Shown: positions 46,263 to 55,247, counted from the first letter of the stretch. The stretch: DNA of 64,000 nt from Gordonia terrae (GCF_001698225.1 NZ_CP016594.1:1612001-1676000), one strand, 5' to 3'. A program made the numbers and translations. Notes: generated by a model from the sequence alone, not told the origin.

Positions 46263-46904
46263 ATGAGCAAGTTCAGCAAGCTTGGGCTGCGCCGCGCCGC
46301 GGGCGCGGTCGCGATCGCCTCGGCCGCGGTCGTGGGCCTGGCCGGCATGGGTGCCGGTGAAGCTGCGGCAGTGAAGCTGCCGAATGGTTACAAGAACGCG
46401 ACCGGCATCGACGGCGAGTCGATCCAGACCTGGCGTACCGCCGAGAGCGCGTACCCGATCCCGACCGTCGCGAACAACCCCGCATCGCGCGGATTCGTGA
46501 TCTCCGGTACCTACTCCGGCAAGGCGTCGGCGGGCGTCGGCGGCAACCTGGCCGTGAAGTACATCGTCGGCTGCCAGGTCGACGTCAGCGGCATCACGCT
46601 GGACCTCGGTGGCGCGATCAGCCTCTCCGCCACCACCCTGTCGGGCGAGCTCGGCCTCCCGCTGAAGCCCGGCCAGGTCGCGGTCGTCGACATCACCGAC
46701 AAGGACTACTCCGATTCCGGTGTGGCCGCCATCCAGCTGTCGCAGCTCTCCTTCAACCTGAACCAGTGCGGTGGCTACGCCTCGGCCCGCTCGGCTGTCA
46801 AGACCATCGGCGCCAAGGGTTACAGCACCGACGACGGCAAGGTCAGCGGCGAGGGCACCCTCATCCAGTCCACCCTGTACGGCCAGCCCTTCACCATCGG
46901 CTGA
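46263..46904 (+). CDS. MspA-family mycomembrane porin (first copy)
   Basis: A 213-residue secreted protein. Signal peptide: basic start (MSKFSKLGLRRAA), hydrophobic core and cleavage near AAA at ~35-38. The mature part shows MspA features: WRTAESAYPIPTVANNPASR, Gly-rich beta strands (SGKASAGVGGNLAVKYIVGC), a central region resembling the loop-rich rim, and a C-terminal NQCGGYASARSA motif with the paired Cys. Forms an octameric water-filled channel in the outer membrane of mycolata. ATG 46263 follows GAGAGGGA. A second porin gene follows after 70 bp. Confidence 0.9.
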   Translation: MSKFSKLGLRRAAGAVAIASAAVVGLAGMGAGEAAAVKLPNGYKNATGIDGESIQTWRTAESAYPIPTVANNPASRGFVISGTYSGKASAGVGGNLAVKYIVGCQVDVSGITLDLGGAISLSATTLSGELGLPLKPGQVAVVDITDKDYSDSGVAAIQLSQLSFNLNQCGGYASARSAVKTIGAKGYSTDDGKVSGEGTLIQSTLYGQPFTIG

Positions 46905-46974
46905 TCAGCTCAGATAAACCAGCTCCACCTGACTTGTCTGCCCTGAGCAGATCGATATTCCACGAAGGGGAATC

Positions 46975-47661
46975 ATGAAGAAGAACATCACGCGTCGCGT
47001 GGTTGCGGCGGCCGGTATCACCGGTGCCGTCGCGATGGGCCTTACCAGCCTGGGCGCCGGCGGCGCCGCCGCCGGCCCGCTGCCGGGTGGCACCATCACC
47101 AAGACCCTGGTCGACGGCACCCCCGTCACCGTCCAGCTGTTCGACGAGTACGTCAACGTCCAGCGTCCGATCAGCAACGTCCCCACCACCCGTGAGGTCT
47201 GGCTGTCGGGCAAGGTCCGCGTGACCGTCGGCGGCAAGGCCGAGGGCGGCTCGATCAAGGTCGGCTACGACGTCGGTTGCCAGGTCAACTTCGGCGGCGG
47301 CGATGTCGAGGTGCCGGGTGTCGAAGGCGGAATCGACTACAGCAATCCGTCGAACGTCACCGCCGGTGGCGGCCTCAGCGGCGACTCGGTCGGTGCCGGC
47401 TTCTCGCTCGGCCCGGGCGAGGTCAAGCGTCAGTGGCTCGTCAACGAGACCTCAGGCGACGACAAGTCGTACAAGAACTACGAGGTGAACGCATACACCT
47501 TCGCCGGCCAGAAGGGCGGCGTCGCGTTCAGCCAGGAGCAGTTCAAGGTCGAGGGTTGCGCCGGCTACGCCGCGGCCCGTGCCTTCGTGCAGGTCACCGT
47601 CAGCACCGACGCCGTCAAGGGTGTCGTGGTGCTGAACGGCAAGCACTTCAGCATCGGCTGA
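46975..47661 (+). CDS. MspA-family mycomembrane porin (second copy)
   Basis: A 228-residue paralogue of the preceding protein: signal peptide with MKKNITRRVV and a cleavage region near GGAAAGP at about residues 29-34, VQRPISNVPTTREVWLSGK, GYDVGCQVNFGGG, and the C-terminal VEGCAGYAAARAFVQV with paired Cys. Possibly forms a hetero-oligomeric channel with the first porin, as described for paired porins of Nocardia (NfpA/NfpB). AAGGGG precedes the ATG. A strong terminator follows 20 bp after the stop. Confidence 0.9.
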   Translation: MKKNITRRVVAAAGITGAVAMGLTSLGAGGAAAGPLPGGTITKTLVDGTPVTVQLFDEYVNVQRPISNVPTTREVWLSGKVRVTVGGKAEGGSIKVGYDVGCQVNFGGGDVEVPGVEGGIDYSNPSNVTAGGGLSGDSVGAGFSLGPGEVKRQWLVNETSGDDKSYKNYEVNAYTFAGQKGGVAFSQEQFKVEGCAGYAAARAFVQVTVSTDAVKGVVVLNGKHFSIG

Positions 47662-47680
47662 TCGACTCTTTCTCTCCACG

Positions 47681-47723
47681 CCGCGGGGCGGGAATCCGAA
47701 CGGATTCCCGCCCCGCGGTTTTT
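47681..47723 (+). terminator. Strong intrinsic terminator of the porin operon
   Basis: Perfect 18-bp stem CCGCGGGGCGGGAATCCG / CGGATTCCCGCCCCGCGG with a two-base AA spacer, followed directly by TTTTT. The clearest terminator in the window. Confidence 0.95.
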
Positions 47724-47852
47724 GGTTGGCGGCTCGCTGCGGTGTCGCTGTGAGTCTCCTGTAACCGGCCTTCTCGCATGGTTTTTCGACGGTAATCGGT
47801 CGTAGTGTCGGTCGCGGCGGTCCCGTCCCGCCGGCGAGGAGCGAGAAGACAA

Positions 47853-49760
47853 GTGTGCACTGCAACCGAATCGAGAGCGGCCGACGACGGTCGAGGAGTG
47901 GCGGAGTCGGCGCCACCGGTGCCGGGTCGTGACACCGGGCCGGCGGCGTTGTCCGTGCCGGCCACCGTCCGTCGGTTCGCTCCGCTGCTCGCCGGTCTGC
48001 GGTGGCAACTCGCGATCGCGGTGTTCTGCCACCTCGTGCAGGTGGGCACCACGGTCGTCACCGTCGCCCTGTTCGGCCACATCGTCGACGAGGTGCTCGT
48101 GTCCGGGGACCTCGGTGCGCTCTGGACACCGATGACGATCTGGGTCGGGGTGTCGGTGCTCGGCGCGGGGACGTCGTACGCGGGCGCGATGCTCACCGGA
48201 AACGTCACCGAGACAGTCCTGCTGCGCCTCCGCGATCAGTTGTATGCGCACACCCAGCGGCTCGCACCGCATGCGCGGAGCCGATTCGGAGGTGGAGACC
48301 TGGTGTCGCGCAACACCGGTGACGTCGAGGCGGTCGACAGTCTGTTGTCGTCGGGAGTGGTCGCCGGCGTCGTCGCGGCGGTGAGCGTGCTCGTCTACGG
48401 GCTCGCGGCGTTCGTGACGAACTGGCAGCTGGCGCTGATCGCGGCGATCCTCGCGCCGCTGCTCTGGCTGATCGCCCGTCGATTCGGGACCGCGGTGAAA
48501 CGCGCCTCGCGCCGGGAGCGGGAGGCGGCCGGGCAGATCAGTTCGCTTGTCGCCGAGGGCATCGGCTCCACGGTGGCCTTGCAGGCCGACAATCAGACGG
48601 CGCGTCACCGGCGTCGGGTCGCCGACCAGAGCCGGCGGTGGCGGGATGCCCGGATGTCGGAGCTGCGGGCCGACGCCGCCTTCACCGAGGCCGTGACGGT
48701 CGTCGAGGTGCTGTGCATGGTCGCCGTCATCGCGTTCGGGGCGTGGCAGATCTCCCGGGGCGAGGCGCAGTTGGGCACACTCATCGCCCTCACCGGCTAT
48801 CTCGGCTACCTCTATCCGCAGATCCAGACGCTGAGCGGTCTGGTCGTCGAGGTCACGTCCGCGACCGCGAGTGCCGAACGGGTGGCCCAGGTCCTCGATG
48901 CGCCGATGGGGGCTGCCGACGAGCACCTCGTCCATCCCGGCCCCACCGCACCGAGTGTCGCCGCCCGGGCCCCTGCCGGCTCCGTGGTCGCGGACTCCGG
49001 CCCCGCGGCCTTGTCACTGACCGGCGTGTCGTTCGCGTACCCGGACAGCAGGTCTCAGGTTCTCGAGGACGCCCACCTGGAGATCCGCGCGGGTGAGACG
49101 CTGGCGATCACGGGTCCGAGCGGCGCGGGCAAGAGCACCCTGACCTATCTGCTGTTGCGCCTGTATGACCCCGATGCGGGCACGATCCGGTTGAACGGCA
49201 CCGACATTCGCGACCTCGACGCGGCCGGGTTACGGGCGCACCTGTCGGTGCTGCACCAGCAACCGGCCCTGATGCGCGGCACGATCGCCGAGAACATCCG
49301 CTTCGGTCTCGAGACCGCCACAGCGGCCGACATCAGCGCGGCCGCGAAGACCGCGGGTGCAGCCGAGTTCATCTCGAGAATGAGTGGCGGCTTCGACGCC
49401 GAGGTCGTCGAGCGAGGGGAGAACCTGTCCGGCGGTCAGCGACAGCGAATCGCGCTGGCGCGCACGGTCCTGCGGAACCGGCCGGTGCTCGTCCTCGACG
49501 AACCGACCACCGGTCTCGACGACGAGAGCGTCGGCGAGATCCTCCGGCCACTCGCGGAGATCGCGTCCACCCGGACCACGCTTCTCATCAGCCATGACCC
49601 GCGCGTTCTCGAGCTCGCCGACCGGCGAGTCGAGTTGCGCGACGGACGTTTCCTCGCTGCCGGACCGATGGGGCCGCGGCGAGCGAGGCGGGGGCTATCC
49701 GAGGGCGCGTTCGTAGAACGACCAGGAACGGTGCAGCTGGTCCTGCCAGTACAGCCATGA
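47853..49760 (+). CDS. ABC exporter, full half-transporter (TMD-NBD), complete ATP site
   Basis: A 635-residue type IV ABC exporter subunit: six-helix membrane domain up to about residue 340, then an NBD with Walker A GPSGAGKST, Q-loop VLHQQPALM, signature LSGGQRQRIALART, Walker B VLVLDEPTTGLDD and H-loop LLISHD. All catalytic residues are present, so it can work as a homodimer. GTG 47853 is preferred because GAGGAGCGAGAAG lies just upstream; GTG 47805 is possible. Its last 66 bp overlap the 3' end of the convergent mycolyltransferase-like gene. Substrate unknown; context suggests envelope lipids or the peptides at 55 kb. Confidence 0.88.
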   Translation: MCTATESRAADDGRGVAESAPPVPGRDTGPAALSVPATVRRFAPLLAGLRWQLAIAVFCHLVQVGTTVVTVALFGHIVDEVLVSGDLGALWTPMTIWVGVSVLGAGTSYAGAMLTGNVTETVLLRLRDQLYAHTQRLAPHARSRFGGGDLVSRNTGDVEAVDSLLSSGVVAGVVAAVSVLVYGLAAFVTNWQLALIAAILAPLLWLIARRFGTAVKRASRREREAAGQISSLVAEGIGSTVALQADNQTARHRRRVADQSRRWRDARMSELRADAAFTEAVTVVEVLCMVAVIAFGAWQISRGEAQLGTLIALTGYLGYLYPQIQTLSGLVVEVTSATASAERVAQVLDAPMGAADEHLVHPGPTAPSVAARAPAGSVVADSGPAALSLTGVSFAYPDSRSQVLEDAHLEIRAGETLAITGPSGAGKSTLTYLLLRLYDPDAGTIRLNGTDIRDLDAAGLRAHLSVLHQQPALMRGTIAENIRFGLETATAADISAAAKTAGAAEFISRMSGGFDAEVVERGENLSGGQRQRIALARTVLRNRPVLVLDEPTTGLDDESVGEILRPLAEIASTRTTLLISHDPRVLELADRRVELRDGRFLAAGPMGPRRARRGLSEGAFVERPGTVQLVLPVQP

Positions 49761-50675
49761 GTGGGTGCCGGTCGGCGGGAGATCCACGGTCGCCGGGATG
49801 TTCAGCTCACCGAGACGGTTGAGGAGCTGGACGGTGCATCCGAGGGTGGCGCCCTCGATCACGCCACCGACGACGACCTGGTCGGCGAGGGTGTCCAGAT
49901 CCTTCACGTACCGAGGATTGTCGTACTGCCCGGGCAGACCACCGGCATTGCTGATGTAGAGCTTCTGGCCGCGGAGTTTGGCGGCGTTGACCACCGGATC
50001 GTGGGCGCGCCAACCGGAACCGCCGTAGGGGCCCCACATGTTGGTGGCGTCGCCGTCGCCGCGTGTCTCCACGACGAGGCGGATGTACTCCTGTCCGAAC
50101 GGATCCGACGTCGTCGGGCAGCCGCTGTAGGAGCCGACGGCCTCGTAAAGGTCAGGGTGCTCGATGGCGAGGTTCAGCACCGACGTCGCCGACGACGAGA
50201 TCCCACCGATGGCGTTGCGGCCCGAGGTGTTGTACGTGGCGTCGACGACCGTGGGCAGCTCCTTGCCCAGGAAGGTCGACCACTTGTGCACGCCGAGAAC
50301 CGGATCGGGCTTCTGCCAGTCGGTGTAGTAGCTGTACTGTCCGGCGTTCGGGATCACCACGTACAGATTCTTGTTGCGGGTGAACTCGACGATGTCGGTT
50401 TTCTCCAGCCAGTTGGCGCGGTCCTCGCCGCCGCCCGCACCGTTGAGCAGGTAGAGCACCCCGCGCGGCTTCGACTCGTCGGCCGGCTTGATCACCGTGA
50501 GCGGGACATCGCGATTCATCGCGTCGGAATGCACCACGATGTCGGTGACACGGCCGGGTGAACCGGCGTCGACCAGTCGTGGTGCCGCGCTCGCCCCACC
50601 GGTCAGCGGGGCGACGAGCGAGACGCTGAGGGCGACGACTGCCGCCAACCCGAGCCTGCGCAGACTGCTGTACAC
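49695..50675 (-). CDS. Secreted mycolyltransferase-type esterase (antigen 85 family)
   Basis: A 326-residue exported alpha/beta hydrolase. The signal peptide is about residues 1-31 (SLRRLGLAAVVALSVSLVAP, cleavage near ASAA). The nucleophile is probably Ser160 in GGISSSATS, and the catalytic His is in GTHSWLYWQDQLH, an ending typical of trehalose/protein mycolyltransferases. GTG 50675 is chosen because AGGAGG precedes it at ideal spacing. It lies 62 bp downstream of the two-gene ABC exporter on the same strand. Transfers mycolic acids onto trehalose, arabinogalactan or proteins in relatives (antigen 85, MytC); acceptor here unknown. Confidence 0.85.
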   Translation of the reverse strand: MYSSLRRLGLAAVVALSVSLVAPLTGGASAAPRLVDAGSPGRVTDIVVHSDAMNRDVPLTVIKPADESKPRGVLYLLNGAGGGEDRANWLEKTDIVEFTRNKNLYVVIPNAGQYSYYTDWQKPDPVLGVHKWSTFLGKELPTVVDATYNTSGRNAIGGISSSATSVLNLAIEHPDLYEAVGSYSGCPTTSDPFGQEYIRLVVETRGDGDATNMWGPYGGSGWRAHDPVVNAAKLRGQKLYISNAGGLPGQYDNPRYVKDLDTLADQVVVGGVIEGATLGCTVQLLNRLGELNIPATVDLPPTGTHSWLYWQDQLHRSWSFYERALG

Positions 50676-50737
50676 GTTTCCTCCTGATCGGGAGACGACG
50701 GACCGGTGACCCGACCCGCGCTGGCTCCTGCCTTCTG

Positions 50738-52645
50738 TCACGGGTTCGACCCCGTGTCCGGACCGTTCGGACTGCTGCCGTTCACCCGCTCGTCGTCCGG
50801 AGTGGCCTCACCCGGACCGCCCGGCGCCAGTCCGCACCGCCGGGCGTAGATGCCGCCCGCGGCGATCAGTTCCTGGTGGGTCCCGGCCTCGGCAATCACC
50901 CTATCGTCGAGCACGACGATCGTGTCGGCCAACGCGGCGGTCGCCATGCGGTGGGTGATCAGCAAGGTGGTGGTCCCCGCCCGCAGACGGTGCAGGGCGC
51001 GTTGGACGAGCAGCTCGGTACGGGGGTCGGCAGCGCTCGTCGCCTCGTCGAGGATCAGGATCTTCGGCGACGACGCGATCGCCCGCGCAACGGTGACCAG
51101 CTGTTTCTCGCCTGCGCTGAGGTTCTCGGATTCTTGGCCGATGACGGTGTCGATGCCGTTCGGCAGGGCGGCGACGATCTGCGCGACGTGGCTGTCATCG
51201 AGTGCGGCGTCCACCGCCCGCCCGTCGTCGATGCCGAAGGCGATGTTCTCGCGGACGGTTCCGGTGAACAGCCACGGCTCCTGGGTGACGACGGCCATGT
51301 CGGCGCGAACCTGCTGCGGTCCGAGTTCGGTGAGGTCGACGCCGTCGATGGTGATCGATCCGCGGCTCGGTGTGTAGAACGCCTGCAGGAGGTTCGTGAG
51401 GGTGGTCTTGCCCGACCCGGTGGTCCCGACCACGGCGGTGGTCGTGCCGGGCGCCATCCGGAAACTCACCGACCCGAGGACGGGGTTGTCCTCGTCGTAG
51501 GCGAAACCCACGTCGTCGAAGACGATCTCGGGTGGGAGCTGGTGCCGGCCGGACGAGGCGGGTACCGGCACGCCGGTGTCGACCCCGACGTCCTCGGGGG
51601 CCTCGAGCACCTCGCGGACCTTGCCCGCCGACACCGTTCCGGACTGGACCTTGGTGACGAAGCCGGCGAGCTCGCGGACCGCACTGGTCAGCTGTTGCGC
51701 GAACACGACCACGACCTGGGCCGCGCCGAGACTCAGCTGGCCGTCGACCACCATGATCCCGCCGAGGACGGCCAGGACGAGGAACACCAGGGCATTGACC
51801 GCGGTCAGCACCGAGGGCAGTGAACCGCCGATCCACTGGGCGGAACGGACCGAGGAGAAGAGGCTGTCGTTGAGGTCGCGGAAACGGCGTGCCGCAGTCG
51901 GTTCGGCGTTGTAGGCCTGCAGCATCCGGCGCGCGCTGAGCTCCTCCTCGACGTGACCGGTCAGGGCGGCGGTGGTCGTCCACCGGGACTCGAGGTGCGG
52001 CCGCGCCCGGCGGGCGAGCAGGACCGCGGCCAGCGCCGACACGGGCGCGGCGACGAGAGCGACTCCTGCCAGGACCGGGGAGATGACGAACAGCACGGCG
52101 GTGACGACGACGAGCGTCAGGGCATTCGTCGGGACGGTCACCAGCACCGGGGCGATCACGGTGGCGGCGTTGTCGGTGTGCGCCGTCAACTTGCTCACCA
52201 GCGCACCGCGTTTGGTGTTCTCGAAGTAGCGCAGCGGCAGCCGGTGGATCTTGTCCTCGATCCGGGCGCGGAGTCCGGCCACCGACCGCTGCACGGCGAC
52301 GGTCAGCAGCTGGCCCTGGGCGAGGCTGCAGGCCGCGGCGGCCACGAACACCACGATCTGGACGCCGAGCAGGGTCCAGAGCAGCCTCCAGTCCATCGTC
52401 GCCTCGCCGACCGTGCCGTCGACGATGACGTTGGTGATCGCGCCGAACAGGATCGGTGCGACCACGCCTGCGACGGCCGCCAGGATGGCGAAGAGGGAGA
52501 TCGCGGCACCACGACCCCGGCTCAGGTCGAGTTGCCGCACGATCCAACGCAGCGATCCGTCCGGCCCGGTCGTCTTCGGCGACGGGGTCGGTCGCCGGCC
52601 CTCGGTGGGTGCGCCCGGCCGGGCCTGCGACCTCTGGTCAAGCAT
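50738..52645 (-). CDS. ABC exporter half-transporter, catalytic partner of a heterodimer
   Basis: A 635-residue TMD-NBD protein. NBD motifs: Walker A GTTGSGKTT, Walker B ILILDEATSAAD (catalytic Glu present), H-loop LLITHR (His present), but a variant signature LSAGEKQLVTVARA. This is the pattern of the canonical chain of heterodimeric exporters: it supplies a working Walker A/B while its LSAGE signature faces the degenerate site of the partner. The start overlaps the partner's 3' end by 8 bp. The C-terminal ~35 residues are a disordered Pro/Gly/Asp-rich tail. Confidence 0.88.
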   Translation of the reverse strand: MLDQRSQARPGAPTEGRRPTPSPKTTGPDGSLRWIVRQLDLSRGRGAAISLFAILAAVAGVVAPILFGAITNVIVDGTVGEATMDWRLLWTLLGVQIVVFVAAAACSLAQGQLLTVAVQRSVAGLRARIEDKIHRLPLRYFENTKRGALVSKLTAHTDNAATVIAPVLVTVPTNALTLVVVTAVLFVISPVLAGVALVAAPVSALAAVLLARRARPHLESRWTTTAALTGHVEEELSARRMLQAYNAEPTAARRFRDLNDSLFSSVRSAQWIGGSLPSVLTAVNALVFLVLAVLGGIMVVDGQLSLGAAQVVVVFAQQLTSAVRELAGFVTKVQSGTVSAGKVREVLEAPEDVGVDTGVPVPASSGRHQLPPEIVFDDVGFAYDEDNPVLGSVSFRMAPGTTTAVVGTTGSGKTTLTNLLQAFYTPSRGSITIDGVDLTELGPQQVRADMAVVTQEPWLFTGTVRENIAFGIDDGRAVDAALDDSHVAQIVAALPNGIDTVIGQESENLSAGEKQLVTVARAIASSPKILILDEATSAADPRTELLVQRALHRLRAGTTTLLITHRMATAALADTIVVLDDRVIAEAGTHQELIAAGGIYARRCGLAPGGPGEATPDDERVNGSSPNGPDTGSNP

Positions 52646-54401
52646 TGGTCACCGCCTGTGCGTAGGCGATCTCCCGGTAGATCTCGCTGCGGTCCCGCAG
52701 CACGGAGTCGGTGCCCAGGTCGACGATTCGTCCGGCGTCGAGCACGGCGATGACGTCGGCTCGCTGCACCGATGACACCCGCTGCGCGGCGAGCAGGACC
52801 GTCGCGTCCGGATCGGCCCGCCGCAGGCGGTCGATGATCGCGGCCTCGGTGTCGACGTCGAGGGCGCTGAAGGGGTCGTCGAGCACGTACAGCGACGGCC
52901 GGCGGAGCACCGCGCGGGCCAGCGCCAGCCGTTGACGCTGACCGCCGGAGAAGTTGCGTCCCTCCTGCGACACCGCGGCCTCGAGAGCGCCGGGACGCGT
53001 CGAGACGAAGTCGGCGGCCGCGGCGACCTCGAGGGCGGACCACAGTTCGTCGTCGGTCGCGTCGGGGCGGGCGATCCGCAGGTTGTCGGCGATCGTCCCG
53101 GTGATGAGTTCCGCGCCCTGACCGACGAACGCACTTCGTGCCCGAACCCACGCGGGTGCGAGGCCGGTCACGTCGTGTGCGTCCCAGCGGAGGAGCCCCG
53201 AGGTCGGGTCGGCGAACCGCAGGGGCAGGGACAGCAGAGTCGATTTGCCGCTCCCGGTACCGCCGAGGATGCCGGTGACCGTGCCGGGCGCGCAGAACAG
53301 CGAGACCTCGTCGACGGTGGGGGCCTCGGCCCCCGGGAAGGAGACGGACACCGCGTCGAAGACGATCGCGGGTGGCGTCGACGATCCATCCGCCTGGGGA
53401 GCGCCCGGGTCGAGGGGCTCGGTGTCGAGTACCTCGGTGATGCGTCCCGCGCTGGTGACGGCGCGCGGGATGATCCCGGCGATCATGGTCAGCAACGACA
53501 CCGCCAGCAGGATCTGCGCGAGGTATCCCACCGTGGCGGTGATCTGGCCGATCTGCATCTCCCCGCGGTCGACGAAGACCGCACCCAACGCGGTCACCGC
53601 GACCACGGCGAGGTTCGAGACGACGGTGACCATCGGGAGCATCAGGACCTGCAGACGACCCAGACGCAGGGCCACATGGGTGAGTTCGTCGTTCTCCGCC
53701 GCGAACCGAGTGCGCTCGCGGTCCTCGCGACGGAAGGTCCGGATGATCGCGATCCCGCGCAACTGCTCACGCAGCACCCTGTTGACGACGTCGAGGCGAC
53801 GCTGCAGCTGGGCGGCCCACGGCACCAGACGTCGTACGAGCACGGCGACCAGGATCACGAGCACCGTCCCCGCGACGACCAGCACCGGCGCCATCCGCCA
53901 GCCCTGAACCAGCGAGAGCACCAGTGCGCCGAACAGCATCAACGGTGCGGTCACCACGACGGTCAGGGCGACGAAGAGGAATCCCTGGACCTGGCCGACA
54001 TCACCGGTGGTACGCGTCAGCAGGCTCGACAGGCCGATGGAGTGGACCTGCGGATCGCTGAACGCACTGATCCGGCTGTGCAGGCGAAGGCGGAGGTCGC
54101 GCGCGGCGGTCGCCGAGATGTGTGACGCGAGAAAAGTGGCTCCGATCGACACCACCAGGTTGATCACGGCGACGACGACCATGAGCACACCGACTTGTTT
54201 GATCGTGGCCACGTCGCCGCGCAGGATGCCGTCGTCGATGATCGCGGCGTTCAGTGCCGGCTGGGCGAGTGTGGTGAACACCGACGCGAGCTGGAAGACG
54301 AGGAAGCCGGCACAGGCCCAGCGGGTGGCCCGGAGCGCGTCGAACAGGAGCGCGAGCAGCGCGCGGACCTCATCCTTGCTCAGCGAGCGGGTGACGGGCA
54401 T
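52638..54401 (-). CDS. ABC exporter half-transporter with degenerate ATP site
   Basis: A 587-residue TMD-NBD protein. Walker A GGTGSGKST and signature FSGGQRQRLALARA are intact, but the catalytic Glu after Walker B is Asp (LYVLDDPFSALD) and the H-loop His is replaced by Gln (LLAAQR). This is the non-hydrolytic chain of a heterodimeric exporter, as in TM287/288- or BmrCD-like transporters. First gene of the ABC-ABC-mycolyltransferase unit on the minus strand; four peptide genes lie upstream. Substrate class (peptide, lipid or drug) cannot be read from sequence. Confidence 0.88.
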   Translation of the reverse strand: MPVTRSLSKDEVRALLALLFDALRATRWACAGFLVFQLASVFTTLAQPALNAAIIDDGILRGDVATIKQVGVLMVVVAVINLVVSIGATFLASHISATAARDLRLRLHSRISAFSDPQVHSIGLSSLLTRTTGDVGQVQGFLFVALTVVVTAPLMLFGALVLSLVQGWRMAPVLVVAGTVLVILVAVLVRRLVPWAAQLQRRLDVVNRVLREQLRGIAIIRTFRREDRERTRFAAENDELTHVALRLGRLQVLMLPMVTVVSNLAVVAVTALGAVFVDRGEMQIGQITATVGYLAQILLAVSLLTMIAGIIPRAVTSAGRITEVLDTEPLDPGAPQADGSSTPPAIVFDAVSVSFPGAEAPTVDEVSLFCAPGTVTGILGGTGSGKSTLLSLPLRFADPTSGLLRWDAHDVTGLAPAWVRARSAFVGQGAELITGTIADNLRIARPDATDDELWSALEVAAAADFVSTRPGALEAAVSQEGRNFSGGQRQRLALARAVLRRPSLYVLDDPFSALDVDTEAAIIDRLRRADPDATVLLAAQRVSSVQRADVIAVLDAGRIVDLGTDSVLRDRSEIYREIAYAQAVTNA

Positions 54402-54628
54402 CAGGTGAGGCTACTCCGGGTCGTGGTGACGCTGGCGAACCGCGCGGAACAGAAATTCAGCCCCGACATCGGGCTCGGTGGATGCGCGGTCGTGAGTGTT
54501 CCGAAGTCTACATGCGCGCGTTTTGCGCCGGACCGCACCGGATATCCCGGCCGACGATTCATCCGCTCTATCGCAAAATGGGCGCGAAGAATGCTTCGAT
54601 GTAGCGGAAAAACGTCGGGTGCGGAGCC
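54402..54628 (-). other. Promoter region of the ABC exporter operon
   Basis: Gene-free spacer between the degenerate-site ABC gene and the terminator of the first peptide gene. On the minus strand CATGTAGACT around 54508-54517 offers a possible -10 (TAGACT). No coding potential was recognised. Confidence 0.35.
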
Positions 54629-54661
54629 AAAAACCGCCCCGGACCGTAGCCCGGGGCGGTT
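54629..54661 (-). terminator. Terminator of peptide gene A
   Basis: Stem AACCGCCCCGG / CCGGGGCGGTT (11 bp, 8-base loop). On the minus strand it is followed by a T run (TTTTTGG). It lies 17 bp after the peptide A stop, separating peptide transcription from the ABC genes. Confidence 0.85.
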
Positions 54662-54677
54662 GGTCTCGGATCGAGAT

Positions 54678-54770
54678 CTACGCGGGAGCGTCTTCCGAAC
54701 CCGATTCGATCGAACCCGTGACCAGTTCGACGATTGCGTCGGTGATTGCGCCCTGAATGATGTCGGCCAT
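54678..54770 (-). CDS. Acidic small peptide A (30 aa), candidate exported peptide
   Basis: A 30-residue peptide. Residues 1-17 (MADIIQGAITDAIVELV) can form an amphipathic helix; residues 18-30 are TGSIESGSEDAPA. No basic residue; side-chain net charge -6; no signal peptide and no Cys. ATG is preceded by AAGGAG six bases upstream. It shares I-x-E-L-V-T-G-S with peptides C and D. Its own terminator follows, so it is a separate transcription unit upstream of the ABC exporter operon. Family not recognised. Properties resemble the leaderless PorA/PorH peptides of Corynebacterium, but no homology is claimed. Confidence 0.7.
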   Translation of the reverse strand: MADIIQGAITDAIVELVTGSIESGSEDAPA

Positions 54771-54955
54771 GTGATCTCCTTCGTCGATGGTGGACTTCCG
54801 CACGTGGACGTCGATCGCAGGCGAACGACGATCACGACGCGAACAATACGATATTCGACAATGCAGCCGTCGACAGTCCATGGACTTCCGGTGAACCGTC
54901 TCGCAACAATCGGGTGCGTTGACCCGGTGATTATTTTCCGTATGGCTGCGCGAAA

Positions 54956-54993
54956 CGCACATCGCCCCCGGCGTAGACCGGGGGCGATGTGCG
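54956..54993 (-). terminator. Hairpin terminator after peptide gene B
   Basis: Sixteen-base arms beginning CGCACATCGCCCCCGG and closing with its complement, six-base loop. It starts 13 bp after the peptide B stop on the minus strand and is followed by TTTCG. Confidence 0.75.
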
Positions 54994-55005
54994 AAAAGCG
55001 GTGGA

Positions 55006-55089
55006 TCAGTTCTCGGTCGGAGCCTCGTCCGACAGGCTGTCCAGGTCGCGGATGATCTCGCTGAGGTTGATCTCGATTCCGGTTGCCAT
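55006..55089 (-). CDS. Acidic small peptide B (27 aa)
   Basis: A 27-residue peptide: residues 1-18 MATGIEINLSEIIRDLDS, residues 19-27 LSDEAPTEN. Seven acidic residues against one Arg, net -6; amphipathic helix predicted around 5-17. AGAAGGAG lies seven bases upstream of ATG, and the leader GGAGATTCACATG matches those of peptides A and D. It lacks the TGS motif but keeps I-R-D-L. It sits 65 bp downstream of peptide C and ends in a hairpin. Short genes like this are normally missed by annotation; the quality of the Shine-Dalgarno sequence and the repeated pattern support it. Confidence 0.65.
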   Translation of the reverse strand: MATGIEINLSEIIRDLDSLSDEAPTEN

Positions 55090-55154
55090 GTGAATCTCCT
55101 TCTGGGGCTTGAATTGAACGTGGCGAACTGGCCGAAGACGATCGGCCGGTACTT

Positions 55155-55247
55155 CTAGTCCTCGATCGGGGTGCCGTCGCTGTCCAGCGACCCGGTCAGC
55201 AGGTCCTTGATCGCGTCGCCGATTCCTCCACCGACTACTTCACCCAT
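55155..55247 (-). CDS. Acidic small peptide C (30 aa)
   Basis: A 30-residue peptide: residues 1-17 MGEVVGGGIGDAIKDLL, then TGSLDSDGTPIED. It aligns with peptide A without gaps: DAI at 11-13, acidic-Leu at 15-16, TGS at 18-20, acidic-Ser at 22-23. Seven acidic residues and one Lys, net -6. AGAAGGAG precedes ATG by eight bases. The Gly-rich start could make the helix shorter. Clearly a paralogue of A and probably of D. Confidence 0.7.
   Translation of the reverse strand: MGEVVGGGIGDAIKDLLTGSLDSDGTPIED

Noticed and set aside
50744-50760. GGTTCGACCCC resembling a tRNA T-arm
   Set aside because: It lies in the C-terminal codons of an ABC transporter gene and no cloverleaf can be formed; no tRNA was found elsewhere.
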